Assembly: GCA_021847835.1 (NCBI GenBank)
Contig: JAJZPR010000011.1
Span: 1-64,000 of the forward strand
Source of the DNA: Pseudomonadota bacterium
Lineage (GTDB): Bacteria; Pseudomonadota; Gammaproteobacteria; Burkholderiales; Thiobacillaceae
Reading direction: 5' to 3'
DNA: 64,000 bases
A program made the position numbers and the translations under genes. The notes under the pieces were generated by a model. The model had not been told where the DNA came from. It searched no databases and saw only the letters and a list, made by a program, of their open reading frames with translations. Below are positions 1 to 10,777 of the stretch, one piece after another (positions within the stretch are counted from its first letter, which is position 1; each line of letters begins with the position of its first letter).

Positions 1-56
1 TTGCCCGCGCCATCGACACCTTCGAGCGTGATGAATTTTCCGGGCTGTATGGCCAT
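1..56 (-). CDS. tmk: Thymidylate kinase, N-terminal fragment (cut by window edge)
   Basis: The first 18 codons on the minus strand read MAIQPGKF followed by ITLEGVDGAG, which is the start of the P-loop (GxxGxGK) typical of bacterial dTMP kinase. This enzyme phosphorylates dTMP to dTDP using ATP in the cytoplasm. The ATG lies 18 nt past the mltG stop codon, so tmk is the next gene of the same operon, and mltG-tmk is a common proteobacterial order. It is too short for the ORF track. The rest of the gene is outside the window, so only the N-terminus can be supported. Confidence 0.85.
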   Translation of the reverse strand, partial: MAIQPGKFITLEGVDGAG

Positions 57-74
57 GTTCAAGTCCCGGCGGGC

Positions 75-1070
75 CTATTGCTGTTTTCTCTGGTAGCGGT
101 TGACCGCACGGTTGTGCTCTTCCAGCGAGCCGGAGAATACATGGGTGCCGTCGCCCCTGGCCACGAAATACAGCGCCTTTGATTGCGCCGGATTGAGCGC
201 GGCGCGGATGGCTTCCTCGCCCGGCATGGCGATGGGCGTAGGCGGCAGGCCGGCGCGCGTGTAGGTATTGTAGGGCGTGTCCCTGAGCAGATCTTCCTTC
301 CTCAGGTTGCCGTCGAATTTCGCGCCCAGGCCGTAGATCACCGTGGGATCGGTCTGCAGGCGCATGCCCTTGTTGAGCCGGTTGATGAACACCGCGGCGA
401 TGAGCGGCCTTTCTTCGGGCGCGCCGGTCTCCTTTTCGATGATGGATGCCATGATCAGCGCATCGTAAGGCGTCTTGTAGGGCAGCCCGGGGGGGCGCGT
501 TTCCCAGGCCGCCTGCAGCTTCTGGCGCTGCAACTGGTAGGCGCGGCGCAACAGGTCGATGTCGGGCGAATGCGGGCTGAAGAAATAGGTGCTGGGAAAG
601 AACAGGCCTTCCGGATGGCCTTCCACGGCGCCGATCGCAGCGAGCAACTCGGCATCGGTCATGTCGGGAAGACGGTGCTCCAGTTGCGGGTTGCGCGCCA
701 GTTCCTGGCGCACCTCGCGGATGTTCCAGCCTTCGACGAACAGCACTGCACCCTGGATGACTTCGCCGCGCGCGACCTTGCCGAGCAGTTCCAGCGGCGT
801 AAGCGGTCTTGCAATGGAATAGGTGCCCGCCTGGATGCGTCCGGCATAGCCCATCACGCGCCCGAGGATGCGAAAACGCACCTCCTCCTTCAGCACGCCA
901 TCCTTTTCGAGCCTTGCTGCCAGCTTTTTCAGGCTGCTGCCCGGCGCAATGGTGAACTCATAAGGCGTACCCGGCAGCGGCAGCGGCCGAAAACTGAACC
1001 ACGCCATCCAGGCGGCCAGGGCTGCAAGCCCGAGCAGGCAAAATACAATCAGCTTCTTAATGGTCTTCAT
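75..1070 (-). CDS. mltG: Endolytic murein transglycosylase MltG (YceG-like)
   Basis: This 331-residue protein is the usual length for MltG. It has one N-terminal membrane segment (about residues 7-25, VFCLLGLAALAAWMAWF) followed by a periplasmic YceG domain. The signature IMASIIEKETG (about residues 206-216), with the family's catalytic Glu, is present, as are LQTDPTVIYG and the C-terminal YFVARGDGTHVFS. MltG cleaves nascent glycan strands and acts as a terminase of peptidoglycan synthesis at the inner membrane. Its start overlaps the end of pabC by 14 nt, indicating translational coupling, and tmk follows directly. Confidence 0.95.
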   Translation of the reverse strand: MKTIKKLIVFCLLGLAALAAWMAWFSFRPLPLPGTPYEFTIAPGSSLKKLAARLEKDGVLKEEVRFRILGRVMGYAGRIQAGTYSIARPLTPLELLGKVARGEVIQGAVLFVEGWNIREVRQELARNPQLEHRLPDMTDAELLAAIGAVEGHPEGLFFPSTYFFSPHSPDIDLLRRAYQLQRQKLQAAWETRPPGLPYKTPYDALIMASIIEKETGAPEERPLIAAVFINRLNKGMRLQTDPTVIYGLGAKFDGNLRKEDLLRDTPYNTYTRAGLPPTPIAMPGEEAIRAALNPAQSKALYFVARGDGTHVFSGSLEEHNRAVNRYQRKQQ

Positions 1071-1869
1071 CCAGCCAGTTTCTTAGTTTTTCCGCCCAGC
1101 CGTCATCCGGCCAGTGTTTTTCTTCGAGATCAGCCACGCGCCACACGCCGATGAGACTGTTGCACAGGAACAGACCGTCCGAGGCAAGCAGACGTTCGCG
1201 CGGCAGCGGCTCCACCTTCACCGCCAGCCCCTGCCGTTCCGCTGCGCGCAGGATGCGCCCACGCGCCACGCCAGCCACGCCGCAGCCGGAAAGCGAGGGC
1301 GTGACCAATGTCTCCTGCTCGACGATGAACAGATTGCTCATGGTACCGCAGATGGCGTGTCCCGTTTCATCCAGCAGCAAGCCTTCGGCAATGCCGGCAT
1401 CCTCCCATTCCGAGCGCGCCAGCACGTTTTCCAGGCGGTTAAGGTGCTTGACACCGGCGAGTCTGGGCTGCGAAGACAGGCGCAGCTCGCACCAGCGCAC
1501 GCGCACGTCCAGGTTCTCGCGCCCGCTGAACGGAAATCCCATGACGATGCGGGCAGGCGCGGCATCCGCAGGAATGCCATAGCCGCGCCGGCCGCTGCCG
1601 CGGGTGACGACAATCTTGACCACGCCCACGCCTGGCTCGCGCGCAAGCTGGCGCACTTCCGCCTCCAGCATCGCCTTGTCGGGGCAGGCAATGCCCAGTG
1701 CCGCGCAATCCTCATCGAGCTTGCGATACTGGTCCCACCACCAGCGCACCTCGCCTGCCGCGACCTTGAGGGTGCGGAACACCCCGTCGCCGTAGTGCAG
1801 GCCCCGATCCAGCGCATTGACGCAATCCATGCGTTCGCCATTAATCAGGCTCAGCCCCTCACGCCTCAC
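1057..1869 (-). CDS. pabC: Aminodeoxychorismate lyase (PabC)
   Basis: This 270-residue fold-type IV PLP enzyme releases pyruvate from 4-amino-4-deoxychorismate to give p-aminobenzoate for folate synthesis. The N-terminus LINGERMDCVNALDRGLHYGDGVF matches the family's conserved start. KHLNRLENVLAR contains the PLP-binding Lys (about residue 141), and ETGHAICGTMSNLFIV is the usual late motif. The start overlaps the pabB stop by 4 nt (ATGA), and the 3' end overlaps mltG. The pabB-pabC order supports the PabC assignment over a branched-chain aminotransferase. Confidence 0.93.
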   Translation of the reverse strand: MRREGLSLINGERMDCVNALDRGLHYGDGVFRTLKVAAGEVRWWWDQYRKLDEDCAALGIACPDKAMLEAEVRQLAREPGVGVVKIVVTRGSGRRGYGIPADAAPARIVMGFPFSGRENLDVRVRWCELRLSSQPRLAGVKHLNRLENVLARSEWEDAGIAEGLLLDETGHAICGTMSNLFIVEQETLVTPSLSGCGVAGVARGRILRAAERQGLAVKVEPLPRERLLASDGLFLCNSLIGVWRVADLEEKHWPDDGWAEKLRNWLDEDH

Positions 1870-3179
1870 GTCTCACCCCTCACCAATGCCTTCAACAGGC
1901 CCTTGGCCTTGGCCCGCGTTTCGGCCAGCTCGCGTTCCGGCTCGGAGTCGGCCACGATGCCGGCGCCGGTCCTGAACCAGGCCGTGCGGTCTTTTACCAG
2001 AAAACTGCGAATCAGGATGTTGAGGTCGAGCGTGCCGTCCAGGTTCAGGTAGCCCAGGCTGCCGGTATAGGCCCGGCGCGGCGCGGATTCCAGTTCTCGG
2101 ATGATCTGCATGGTGCGCACCTTGGGACAGCCGGTGATGGTGCCGCCCGGGAATACTGCGCGGATCACTTCGAGGAGCCCGACGTCTTTTCTGAGCTGTC
2201 CGGCCACGCTGGATTCGAGGTGATGCACGTGGGCGTAGCTCGCCAGTTCCATCAGCGCCTCGACCCGCACGCTGCCGGGCTCGCAGATCCTGCCCAGATC
2301 GTTGCGTTCCAGGTCGACCAGCATGATGTGCTCGGCGCGCTCCTTGGGATGCGCGGACAAGCGGGCTTTCAGCGCGGCATCCTCTTCTTCCGTATCCCCG
2401 CGCGGGTGAGTGCCGGCGATGGGCCGGGTGAGAATGCGGCCGCCCTGCTCCAGCCTGACCAGGCGCTCGGGCGAAGAACTGACGATGCTCCAGCCATCCA
2501 TGTCCGCGACGGCGGAAAACGGTGCGGGATTGCTGCGGCTCAGCTTGCGATAGAGCAGCGACGATGCGACCGGCGCGGCAAAATCCGCTCGCCAGCCGCG
2601 CGACAGGTTGACCTGGAACACGTCGCCCTCGCGGATGTAGGATTTGATGCGCGAGACGCCGTCGAGGAAAGCCTCGGCCTCGTCCTCGCACAGTTGCATG
2701 CCGGGCAGGGGCGTCTCCTTCGGCGAAGCCACGGTGCGCAGGTCGGCCTGCATTTCCTCCAGCAATGCCTGCTGTCCGTCCTCGGCCATGAGCCAGGTCT
2801 GTTTTTGCCGATGGTCGATCAGAATGGCCGCCGGAATGCGCTGCGCCCAGGCGAGCGGAAAATTTTCGGGGTCTTCCGCCATGCCGGCCGTCGGCTCGAG
2901 CACTCCCCCCAGTTCATAGCTCAAGGCGAGCAGCCAGCCGCCGCGAAACGGCAACGATGAGGAAGCAACGCTTGCGGAAGGCTGGGGCAGGCTGCCAAAA
3001 AAGGCCTCGGCTTCTCGTGTGCCAGCCCCGCGGGGAAGGGTTTTGCTTGCCTGCGGACAGGCGAACAGGATGTCCCAGCCCGCACCGCCGCCCGTCCTGA
3101 ACAGGGCCGGGTAGCGGTCGGGCCAGGCAGCTTTTAAGGCGAGGAGATCCGGCGTATCAGGCCAGGCCAGCGTCTCCAC
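1866..3179 (-). CDS. pabB: Aminodeoxychorismate synthase component I (PabB)
   Basis: This 437-residue chorismate-binding enzyme aminates chorismate to 4-amino-4-deoxychorismate, normally with ammonia from a PabA amidotransferase, which is not in this window. The C-terminal chorismate-binding domain shows PIAGTHPRG, the LVDLERNDLGR motif, PGGTITGCPK and the final GAGIVADSEPERE, all typical of PabB. PIAGT is the PabB version, where anthranilate synthase TrpE usually has PIAGTRPRG. It follows fabF on the same strand with an 8-nt gap and overlaps pabC, so folate precursor genes are attached to the fatty-acid operon. Confidence 0.93.
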   Translation of the reverse strand: METLAWPDTPDLLALKAAWPDRYPALFRTGGGAGWDILFACPQASKTLPRGAGTREAEAFFGSLPQPSASVASSSLPFRGGWLLALSYELGGVLEPTAGMAEDPENFPLAWAQRIPAAILIDHRQKQTWLMAEDGQQALLEEMQADLRTVASPKETPLPGMQLCEDEAEAFLDGVSRIKSYIREGDVFQVNLSRGWRADFAAPVASSLLYRKLSRSNPAPFSAVADMDGWSIVSSSPERLVRLEQGGRILTRPIAGTHPRGDTEEEDAALKARLSAHPKERAEHIMLVDLERNDLGRICEPGSVRVEALMELASYAHVHHLESSVAGQLRKDVGLLEVIRAVFPGGTITGCPKVRTMQIIRELESAPRRAYTGSLGYLNLDGTLDLNILIRSFLVKDRTAWFRTGAGIVADSEPERELAETRAKAKGLLKALVRGET

Positions 3180-3187
3180 TGGTCAGG

Positions 3188-4423
<1,236 letters not shown>

Positions 4424-4457
4424 GATTTTGTCTCGGAAAGAGCTTTAAAAACAGGCA

Positions 4458-4691
4458 TCAACCCTTGTGGGCGTTGACGTAGTCGATGGCTTGCTGAACG
4501 GTGGTGATTTTCTCGGCTTCCTCGTCGGGGATTTCGCATTCGAATTCCTCTTCCAGCGCCATCACCAGCTCCACGGTGTCCAGCGAATCGGCGCCCAGGT
4601 CGTCCACGAAGGAGGATTCGTTCTTTACATCCGCTTCATTGGCGCCCAGTTGTTCCGCAACGATTTTCTTGACGCGTGCTTCGATATCCAT
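4458..4691 (-). CDS. acpP: Acyl carrier protein
   Basis: This acidic 77-residue protein carries the phosphopantetheine attachment motif [18 protein letters not shown], with the modified Ser at about residue 37. It ships acyl chains between the Fab enzymes and acyltransferases. It sits between fabG and fabF as in most proteobacteria. The leader of about 110 nt between fabG and acpP contains a strong hairpin (4744-4780), which may separate acpP expression from the upstream operon, since cells need far more ACP than enzyme. Confidence 0.98.
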   Translation of the reverse strand: MDIEARVKKIVAEQLGANEADVKNESSFVDDLGADSLDTVELVMALEEEFECEIPDEEAEKITTVQQAIDYVNAHKG

Positions 4692-4743
4692 GTTAGTCCT
4701 CTTTGGTTGATACAGGCTTTGGCTCGGCCAAAGCGGGAGAATT

Positions 4744-4780
4744 TTACCAAACTTGGCCTGGATACAGCCAAGTTCGGTAA
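4744..4780 (-). terminator. Hairpin between fabG and acpP
   Basis: The arms ttaccaaacttggc and gccaagttcggtaa pair over 14 bp with one mismatch around a 9-nt loop. The hairpin lies in the fabG-acpP gap, reading towards acpP on the minus strand. It is followed by AAAATTCTCC rather than a clean T tract, so it is a weak terminator, an attenuator or an mRNA-stabilising or processing element. Its function is inferred from position only. Confidence 0.5.
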
Positions 4781-4800
4781 AGCCTTGTTAAAACATGCTG

Positions 4801-5538
4801 TCAAATCATGTACATGCCGCCGTTCACATGCAGCGTGGTGCCGGTGATGTAGGCGGCCTTGTCGCCCGCCAGGAAGGCCACGGCCTCGGCAATGTCGTCC
4901 GCCGCGCCGAGCCGGCCCAGCGGAATGTGTTCAAGCAGGGCCTGGCGCTGCGCCTCCGGCAGTGCGCGGGTCATGTCGGTATCGATGAAACCGGGCGCCA
5001 CGCAGTTGACGGTGATGTTGCGGCTGCCGACCTCGCGCGCGAGCGACTTGGTAAAGCCCATGATGCCGGCCTTGGCCGCGCTGTAATTGGTCTGCCCGGC
5101 ATTGCCCATGGCCCCCACCACCGAGGCGATGGAAATGATGCGCCCGGCGCGCGCCTTCATCATGGCGCGCAGCACGGCGCGCGACAGCCGGAAGACGGAA
5201 GTGAGGTTGGTCGCCATGATCTCGTCCCACTCCTCGTCCTTCATGCGCATGAGCAGGTTGTCGCGGGTGATGCCGGCATTGTTGACCAGGATCGCGATGG
5301 TGCCGAAGTCCTTCTCGATCGCGGCGATCACGGCATCGACTTCGGCGGCATCGGTCACGTCGAGCTTCATGCCGCGGCCCTTGGCGCCGGCCGCCTGCAG
5401 ATAGGCGCTGATGGCCTCGGCGCCCTTCTCGGAGGTTGCCGTACCGATCACGGTGGCGCCCTGTTTGGCCAGCGCCAGCGCACAGGCCTGGCCGATGCCG
5501 CGCGATGCGCCGGTCACCAGAGCGATTTTGCCTTCCAT
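4801..5538 (-). CDS. fabG: 3-oxoacyl-ACP reductase (FabG)
   Basis: This NADPH-dependent short-chain dehydrogenase of 245 residues reduces 3-ketoacyl-ACP. It has the nucleotide-binding TGASRGIG at residues 9-16, NNAGITRDNLL, and the catalytic Ser with YSAAKAG (Tyr-x3-Lys). The C-terminal YITGTTLHVNGGMYM is typical of FabG. The longer ORF to 5649 is an overrun. The ATG at 5538 directly starts EGKIALVTG and has an AGGAGAA ribosome-binding site. It follows fabD after 11 nt. Confidence 0.96.
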   Translation of the reverse strand: MEGKIALVTGASRGIGQACALALAKQGATVIGTATSEKGAEAISAYLQAAGAKGRGMKLDVTDAAEVDAVIAAIEKDFGTIAILVNNAGITRDNLLMRMKDEEWDEIMATNLTSVFRLSRAVLRAMMKARAGRIISIASVVGAMGNAGQTNYSAAKAGIMGFTKSLAREVGSRNITVNCVAPGFIDTDMTRALPEAQRQALLEHIPLGRLGAADDIAEAVAFLAGDKAAYITGTTLHVNGGMYMI

Positions 5539-5549
5539 CCTGATTCTCC

Positions 5550-6464
5550 TTATTTGAGGGATTGCAAGCTTGCCTCGTCCACCAAGGCAATGCAGGGAAT
5601 GTCGTTGATGCGCTTCGCAAGGCCCGCCAGCACCTTGCCGGGACCGCACTCCACGCAGCGCTCCACGCCCCGGGCCGCCAGGGCCTGCACGGTTTCCACC
5701 CAGCGCACCGGCGAATGCAGCTGGCGCGCCAGCGCGTCCTTGATCGCGGCAGGATCGGCAAAGGCTTGAACATCGGCGTTCTGCAGCACGGGAATTTCCG
5801 GCGCACGCAGGCTGACGCCTTCGAGATAGGCGCGGAACTGGTCGGCTGCCGGCTTCATCAGCGCGGAATGCGAAGGCACCGACACCGGCAGCGGCAGCAC
5901 GCGCTTGGCGCCCTTCTCCTTGGCCAGCACCATGCCGCGCTCGACCGCGGCCTTGTTGCCGGCGATCACCACCTGGCCGGGCGAATTGAGGTTCACCGCT
6001 TCCAGCACTTCGTCCTGCGCAGCCTCGGCGCAGACCGCGCGCACGGCGTCGTCATCCAGTCCCAGCACCGCGGCCATGGCGCCGACGCCTTCGGGCACGG
6101 CGTTCTGCATGGCTTCGGCACGGAAGCGGGTCAGTTTCACGGCGTCGGCAAAGTCCAGCGCACCCGCCGCAGTCAGCGCGGCGATCTCGCCCAGGCTGTG
6201 CCCGGCCATGAGCGCAGGCTTCATGCCGCCTTGCCCGCGATACACGCGCCAGGTGGCAATGCCGGCCGCCAGCATGGCAGGCTGGGTGTAGGTGGTCTGG
6301 TTGAGCGTCTCGGCCGGGCCTTCGGTCACCAGCTTCCACAAATCCTCGCCCAGCGCGGCGGAGGCTTCGTCGAAGGTCTGCTTCACTTCGAGGAACTGGG
6401 CCAGGCCGGCCATCATGCCGACTGATTGGGAGCCCTGGCCGGGGAATAGGAACGCGGTTTTCAT
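5550..6464 (-). CDS. fabD: Malonyl-CoA:ACP transacylase (FabD)
   Basis: This protein of about 304 residues loads malonyl groups onto ACP. FLFPGQGSQSVGMM at the N-terminus, the nucleophile Ser in MAGHSLGEIAAL, and VPSHSALMKPA with the partner His are all present. The track ORF starts two codons earlier (6470, ATG ATT ATG). The second ATG (6464) is chosen because the family begins directly with a short stretch before FPGQGSQ, but neither start has a strong ribosome-binding site. The gap to fabH holds a repeat (6492-6567). Confidence 0.95.
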   Translation of the reverse strand: MKTAFLFPGQGSQSVGMMAGLAQFLEVKQTFDEASAALGEDLWKLVTEGPAETLNQTTYTQPAMLAAGIATWRVYRGQGGMKPALMAGHSLGEIAALTAAGALDFADAVKLTRFRAEAMQNAVPEGVGAMAAVLGLDDDAVRAVCAEAAQDEVLEAVNLNSPGQVVIAGNKAAVERGMVLAKEKGAKRVLPLPVSVPSHSALMKPAADQFRAYLEGVSLRAPEIPVLQNADVQAFADPAAIKDALARQLHSPVRWVETVQALAARGVERCVECGPGKVLAGLAKRINDIPCIALVDEASLQSLK

Positions 6465-6491
6465 AATCATTCAGTCAAGAAAAGCAAATTC

Positions 6492-6567
6492 AGCCACAGA
6501 GAGCACAGAGAACACAGAGGTGATTCTCCTGATTGTTTTCCCTGTGCCCTCTGTGTCCTCTGTGGCT
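6492..6567. repeat. CACAGAG-type interspersed inverted repeat, copy 1
   Basis: Two arms, agccacagagagcacagag... and ...ctctgtgtcctctgtggct, form an imperfect stem of about 28 bp in the fabH-fabD gap. Each arm is itself built of short cacagag units. A related element sits at 59855-59966 in the rfbC-rfbA gap. The sharing of arm sequence between two unlinked intergenic sites shows a dispersed repeat family rather than a local terminator. Confidence 0.8.
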
Positions 6568-6580
6568 GGCATTTCAATCT

Positions 6581-7540
6581 TTAAAACCTCACCAGTGCCG
6601 AACCCCAGGTGAAGCCGCCGCCGAAGGCTTCCATCAGCAGGGTCTGGCCGCGCCGGATGCGGCCGTCGCGCACGGCGGTATCGAAAGCCAGCGGAATGGA
6701 AGCAGCGGAGGTGTTGCCGTGCTGGTCAACCGTGATCACCACGCGCTCGGCCGGCAGGCCCAGCTTCTTGCCGGTGGCCTGGATGATGCGGATATTGGCC
6801 TGGTGCGGCACCAGCCAGTCGATGTCGGATTTTTCCATGCCGTTGGCGGCCAGGGTCTCGTCGACGATGGCGTCCAGCGTGTTCACCGCCATCTTGAACA
6901 CGGCATTGCCCTGCATGCGCATGGCCGCCTTCTCTCCGTTGCCCATGGATGGGCCGCCATCCACGTACAGCAGTTCCTGGTAGCGGCCGTCGGCGTGGAT
7001 ATGGGTGGAAATGATGCCCGGCTCCTCGCTCGCGGTCAGCACCACGGCGCCCGCGCCGTCGCCCCACAGGATGCAGTTGCCGCGATCGCTGTAGTCGGTG
7101 ATGCGCGACAGGGTTTCCGCGCCGATCACCAGGGCGGTGCGCGCCTGGCCGGCCTTGATGAAGTTGTTGGCGGTCGCCAGTGCGTAGATGAAGCCGCTGC
7201 ACACCGCCTGCACGTCGAATGCGGGGCAGGCGTTGGCGATGCCCAGCTTGGCCTGCACGATGCAGGCGGTGCTGGGAAATACACGGTCCGGCGTGGTGGT
7301 GGCGACGATGACGAGGTCGATGTTGGCCGGCACCACGTTCGCCGCCTCCAGGGCACGGCGCGCCGCCGCCACGGCGAGGTCGCTGGTCAACTCGTTTTCC
7401 GCCGCCACGTGGCGCACCTTGATGCCGGTGCGCTCGACGATCCACTGGTCGGTGGTGTCGATCATTTTCTCGAAATCGGCGTTGGTCAGCAGGCGTTCCG
7501 GCAGATAGCTGCCGGTGCCGATGATGCGCGAATAAATCAT
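6581..7540 (-). CDS. fabH: 3-oxoacyl-ACP synthase III (FabH)
   Basis: This 319-residue KAS III starts fatty-acid synthesis by condensing acetyl-CoA with malonyl-ACP. The Cys-His-Asn triad is visible: Cys114 in [12 protein letters not shown], His246 in [11 protein letters not shown] and Asn276 in [11 protein letters not shown]. The C-terminal [14 protein letters not shown] is typical. Its start overlaps the plsX stop by 4 nt (ATGA), so the two are probably translationally coupled. Confidence 0.97.
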   Translation of the reverse strand: MIYSRIIGTGSYLPERLLTNADFEKMIDTTDQWIVERTGIKVRHVAAENELTSDLAVAAARRALEAANVVPANIDLVIVATTTPDRVFPSTACIVQAKLGIANACPAFDVQAVCSGFIYALATANNFIKAGQARTALVIGAETLSRITDYSDRGNCILWGDGAGAVVLTASEEPGIISTHIHADGRYQELLYVDGGPSMGNGEKAAMRMQGNAVFKMAVNTLDAIVDETLAANGMEKSDIDWLVPHQANIRIIQATGKKLGLPAERVVITVDQHGNTSAASIPLAFDTAVRDGRIRRGQTLLMEAFGGGFTWGSALVRF

Positions 7541-8562
7541 GCCTGCTCCAAGGGGTTAAGCTGATGCATTTGGTCGGAGATGCGTTTCAATACGTTGCCC
7601 TGCACTTCCTCGGCAGCAGCCTCGATGGCGTGTTCGAAGGCAAAGCGGTCGGCGCCGCCGTGGCTTTTCACCACCACGCCGCGCAGCCCCAGGAGGGTGG
7701 CGCCGTTGAAGCGGCGCGGGTCGACCTGGCGCTTGAAGGCGTTCATCACAGGCAAGGCGAAAAGCCCTGCCAGCCTGGTCAAGAGATTGCGGCCGAATTC
7801 CTGGCGCAGCAGGGTTGCAATCATCTTGGCAATACCCTCCGAGGATTTCAGCGCCACATTGCCCACGAAGCCGTCGCACACCACGACATCGGCCGTGCCC
7901 TTGTAGATGTCGTCGCCCTCGACGTTGCCGTGGAAATTGATCAGGCGGCTTGCGCGGATCAGTTCGGCTGCGCGCTTCACGAGCTCGTTGCCCTTGATTT
8001 CCTCTTCGCCGATGTTGAGCAGGCCGACGCTGGGGCGTTCCTTGTGGCTGACCACGGCAGCCAGCATCGAGCCCATGAGCGCGAACTGGAACAGGTGCTC
8101 GGCCGTGCAGTCGACGTTGGCACCCAGGTCCAGCATCAGCACCGGGCCCTTGAGGCTGGGCAGGAAGGTGGCGATGGCCGGGCGGTCGATGCCGGGAAGG
8201 GTTTTCAGCACGAAACGCGCGGTCGCCATGAGCGCGCCGGTATTGCCCGCAGACACGCAGGCGTCGGCCTCGCCGGACTTCACCAGGTCGATGGCCACGC
8301 GCATGGAAGAATCCTTCTTGTTGCGCAGCGCGAGCGCCGGCGACTCGTCCATGGCCACGACTTCGGAGGCGTGGCGGACGCGCAGGCGCGGCCCCGGCTT
8401 GGCATGCCGGGCCTTGAGTTCGGCTTCGATGGCGTCCTGCGAACCGACCAGGATGACGTTGAGGCTGCCGTTCCGCGCCAGGCACTTGATGGCGGCGGGA
8501 ATGGTGACGTGCGGGCCGTGATCGCCACCCATGACGTCGATGGCGACGGTGATATCCCTCAT
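7537..8562 (-). CDS. plsX: Phosphate acyltransferase (PlsX)
   Basis: PlsX makes acyl-phosphate from acyl-ACP for phosphatidic acid synthesis. The chosen start at 8562 gives 341 residues beginning [17 protein letters not shown], the family's hallmark N-terminus. The 20 extra residues of the track ORF run back through the rpmF-plsX hairpin and are not coding. Further motifs are [10 protein letters not shown], the LDLGANVDC stretch and [16 protein letters not shown]. It lies downstream of rpmF and overlaps fabH. Confidence 0.96.
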   Translation of the reverse strand: MRDITVAIDVMGGDHGPHVTIPAAIKCLARNGSLNVILVGSQDAIEAELKARHAKPGPRLRVRHASEVVAMDESPALALRNKKDSSMRVAIDLVKSGEADACVSAGNTGALMATARFVLKTLPGIDRPAIATFLPSLKGPVLMLDLGANVDCTAEHLFQFALMGSMLAAVVSHKERPSVGLLNIGEEEIKGNELVKRAAELIRASRLINFHGNVEGDDIYKGTADVVVCDGFVGNVALKSSEGIAKMIATLLRQEFGRNLLTRLAGLFALPVMNAFKRQVDPRRFNGATLLGLRGVVVKSHGGADRFAFEHAIEAAAEEVQGNVLKRISDQMHQLNPLEQA

Positions 8563-8588
8563 CGGGTCAGCTTGATTCCGGATGGGCG

Positions 8589-8620
8589 GCCGGCCCCTGC
8601 CATACCAGGCAGGGGCCGGC
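8589..8620 (-). terminator. Perfect 13-bp hairpin between rpmF and plsX
   Basis: The arms gccggcccctgcc and ggcaggggccggc are perfect complements around a 6-nt loop, 8 nt past the rpmF stop. No T run follows on the minus strand, so it is more likely a partial terminator, attenuator or 3'-end stabiliser that lets ribosomal protein L32 be expressed above the downstream fab genes. The role is inferred from position. Confidence 0.6.
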
Positions 8621-8628
8621 AAAGGGCC

Positions 8629-8808
8629 TTATTCGCCCTTGGCCTTGGCCACTTTTTTGCCGCGGTAGTAGCCGGAGGGCGATACGTGGTGGCGCAGATG
8701 CACCTCGCCCGTGGTGGACTCGACCGCCAGCGGAGGGTTGGTCAGGAAATCGTGGGAACGATGCATGCCCCGCTTGGAAGGGGACTTTTTGTTCTGTTGA
8801 ACGGCCAT
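8629..8808 (-). CDS. rpmF: 50S ribosomal protein L32
   Basis: This 59-codon gene is absent from the ORF track because of its length. The translation starts [20 protein letters not shown] and ends [13 protein letters not shown], which is typical bacterial L32 of the short, zinc-free proteobacterial form; no Cys is present. It is a structural protein of the large ribosomal subunit. An AAGGAG ribosome-binding site precedes the ATG. It lies 15 nt after yceD, the standard yceD-rpmF-plsX-fab arrangement. Confidence 0.97.
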   Translation of the reverse strand: MAVQQNKKSPSKRGMHRSHDFLTNPPLAVESTTGEVHLRHHVSPSGYYRGKKVAKAKGE

Positions 8809-8823
8809 TGCTAACTCCTTGTC

Positions 8824-9270
8824 TTAAACATCCGCCGCCGGTTCCATGCTGCAATCCTCATGCATGGACACGACCGGCAGACTCAGTAGTACTTCGTCTT
8901 CAATCACGCTCGCCAGATCCAGGTTCTGGCCGGCAACAATCACTTCAATGTCTTCGTCGGCAAGCGCAGATTCCAGCCGGTCGGCATCTGCTTCGCTGGC
9001 GGCAAGGTAGAGCAGCCGGTCGCCGTCGACCGCCACGCTGACCGGCCTCAGACAGCGCTGGCATTCCAGCTCCACGCTGCCAGAAACCTGACAGTGCAGC
9101 CTGGAGCGCCCGCGCGCATCCTGCCCGCCGCAAATCCGGTATCGCAATATGGCTTCCGGATTCACAAACTCTTGAGCAAGTCGCTCGAAATCACCTACCA
9201 TCGCGTTTCCCTCCCAACAACGGGATTTTTCCGCAAAGTTCGACGGTGAAACGACAGGCCTTTCAAACAT
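8824..9270 (-). CDS. yceD: YceD/DUF177 family protein
   Basis: This 148-residue protein belongs to the DUF177 (YceD) family, implicated elsewhere in 23S rRNA accumulation. The diagnostic core is VELECQRCLRPV followed by an acidic stretch and IEDEVLLSLPVVSMHEDC. The ATG at 9270 (MFERPVV) is chosen because family members carry an N-terminal part of this kind. The 728-residue track ORF to 11010 runs antisense through the biotin carboxylase gene and is an overrun. The protein stops soon after HEDCSMEP and seems to lack the basic PFAxLxxLK-like tail seen in many homologues. Confidence 0.88.
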   Translation of the reverse strand: MFERPVVSPSNFAEKSRCWEGNAMVGDFERLAQEFVNPEAILRYRICGGQDARGRSRLHCQVSGSVELECQRCLRPVSVAVDGDRLLYLAASEADADRLESALADEDIEVIVAGQNLDLASVIEDEVLLSLPVVSMHEDCSMEPAADV

Positions 9271-9354
9271 TCCGGTAGCGTCGTTCGAGCATAAGCGCAC
9301 AATTTTATGATTTTGCAGTAGTTTTGTCAAAGACCAAGCACAGGGAAAACGCGG

Positions 9355-10773
<1,419 letters not shown>

Positions 10774-10777
10774 AAAC

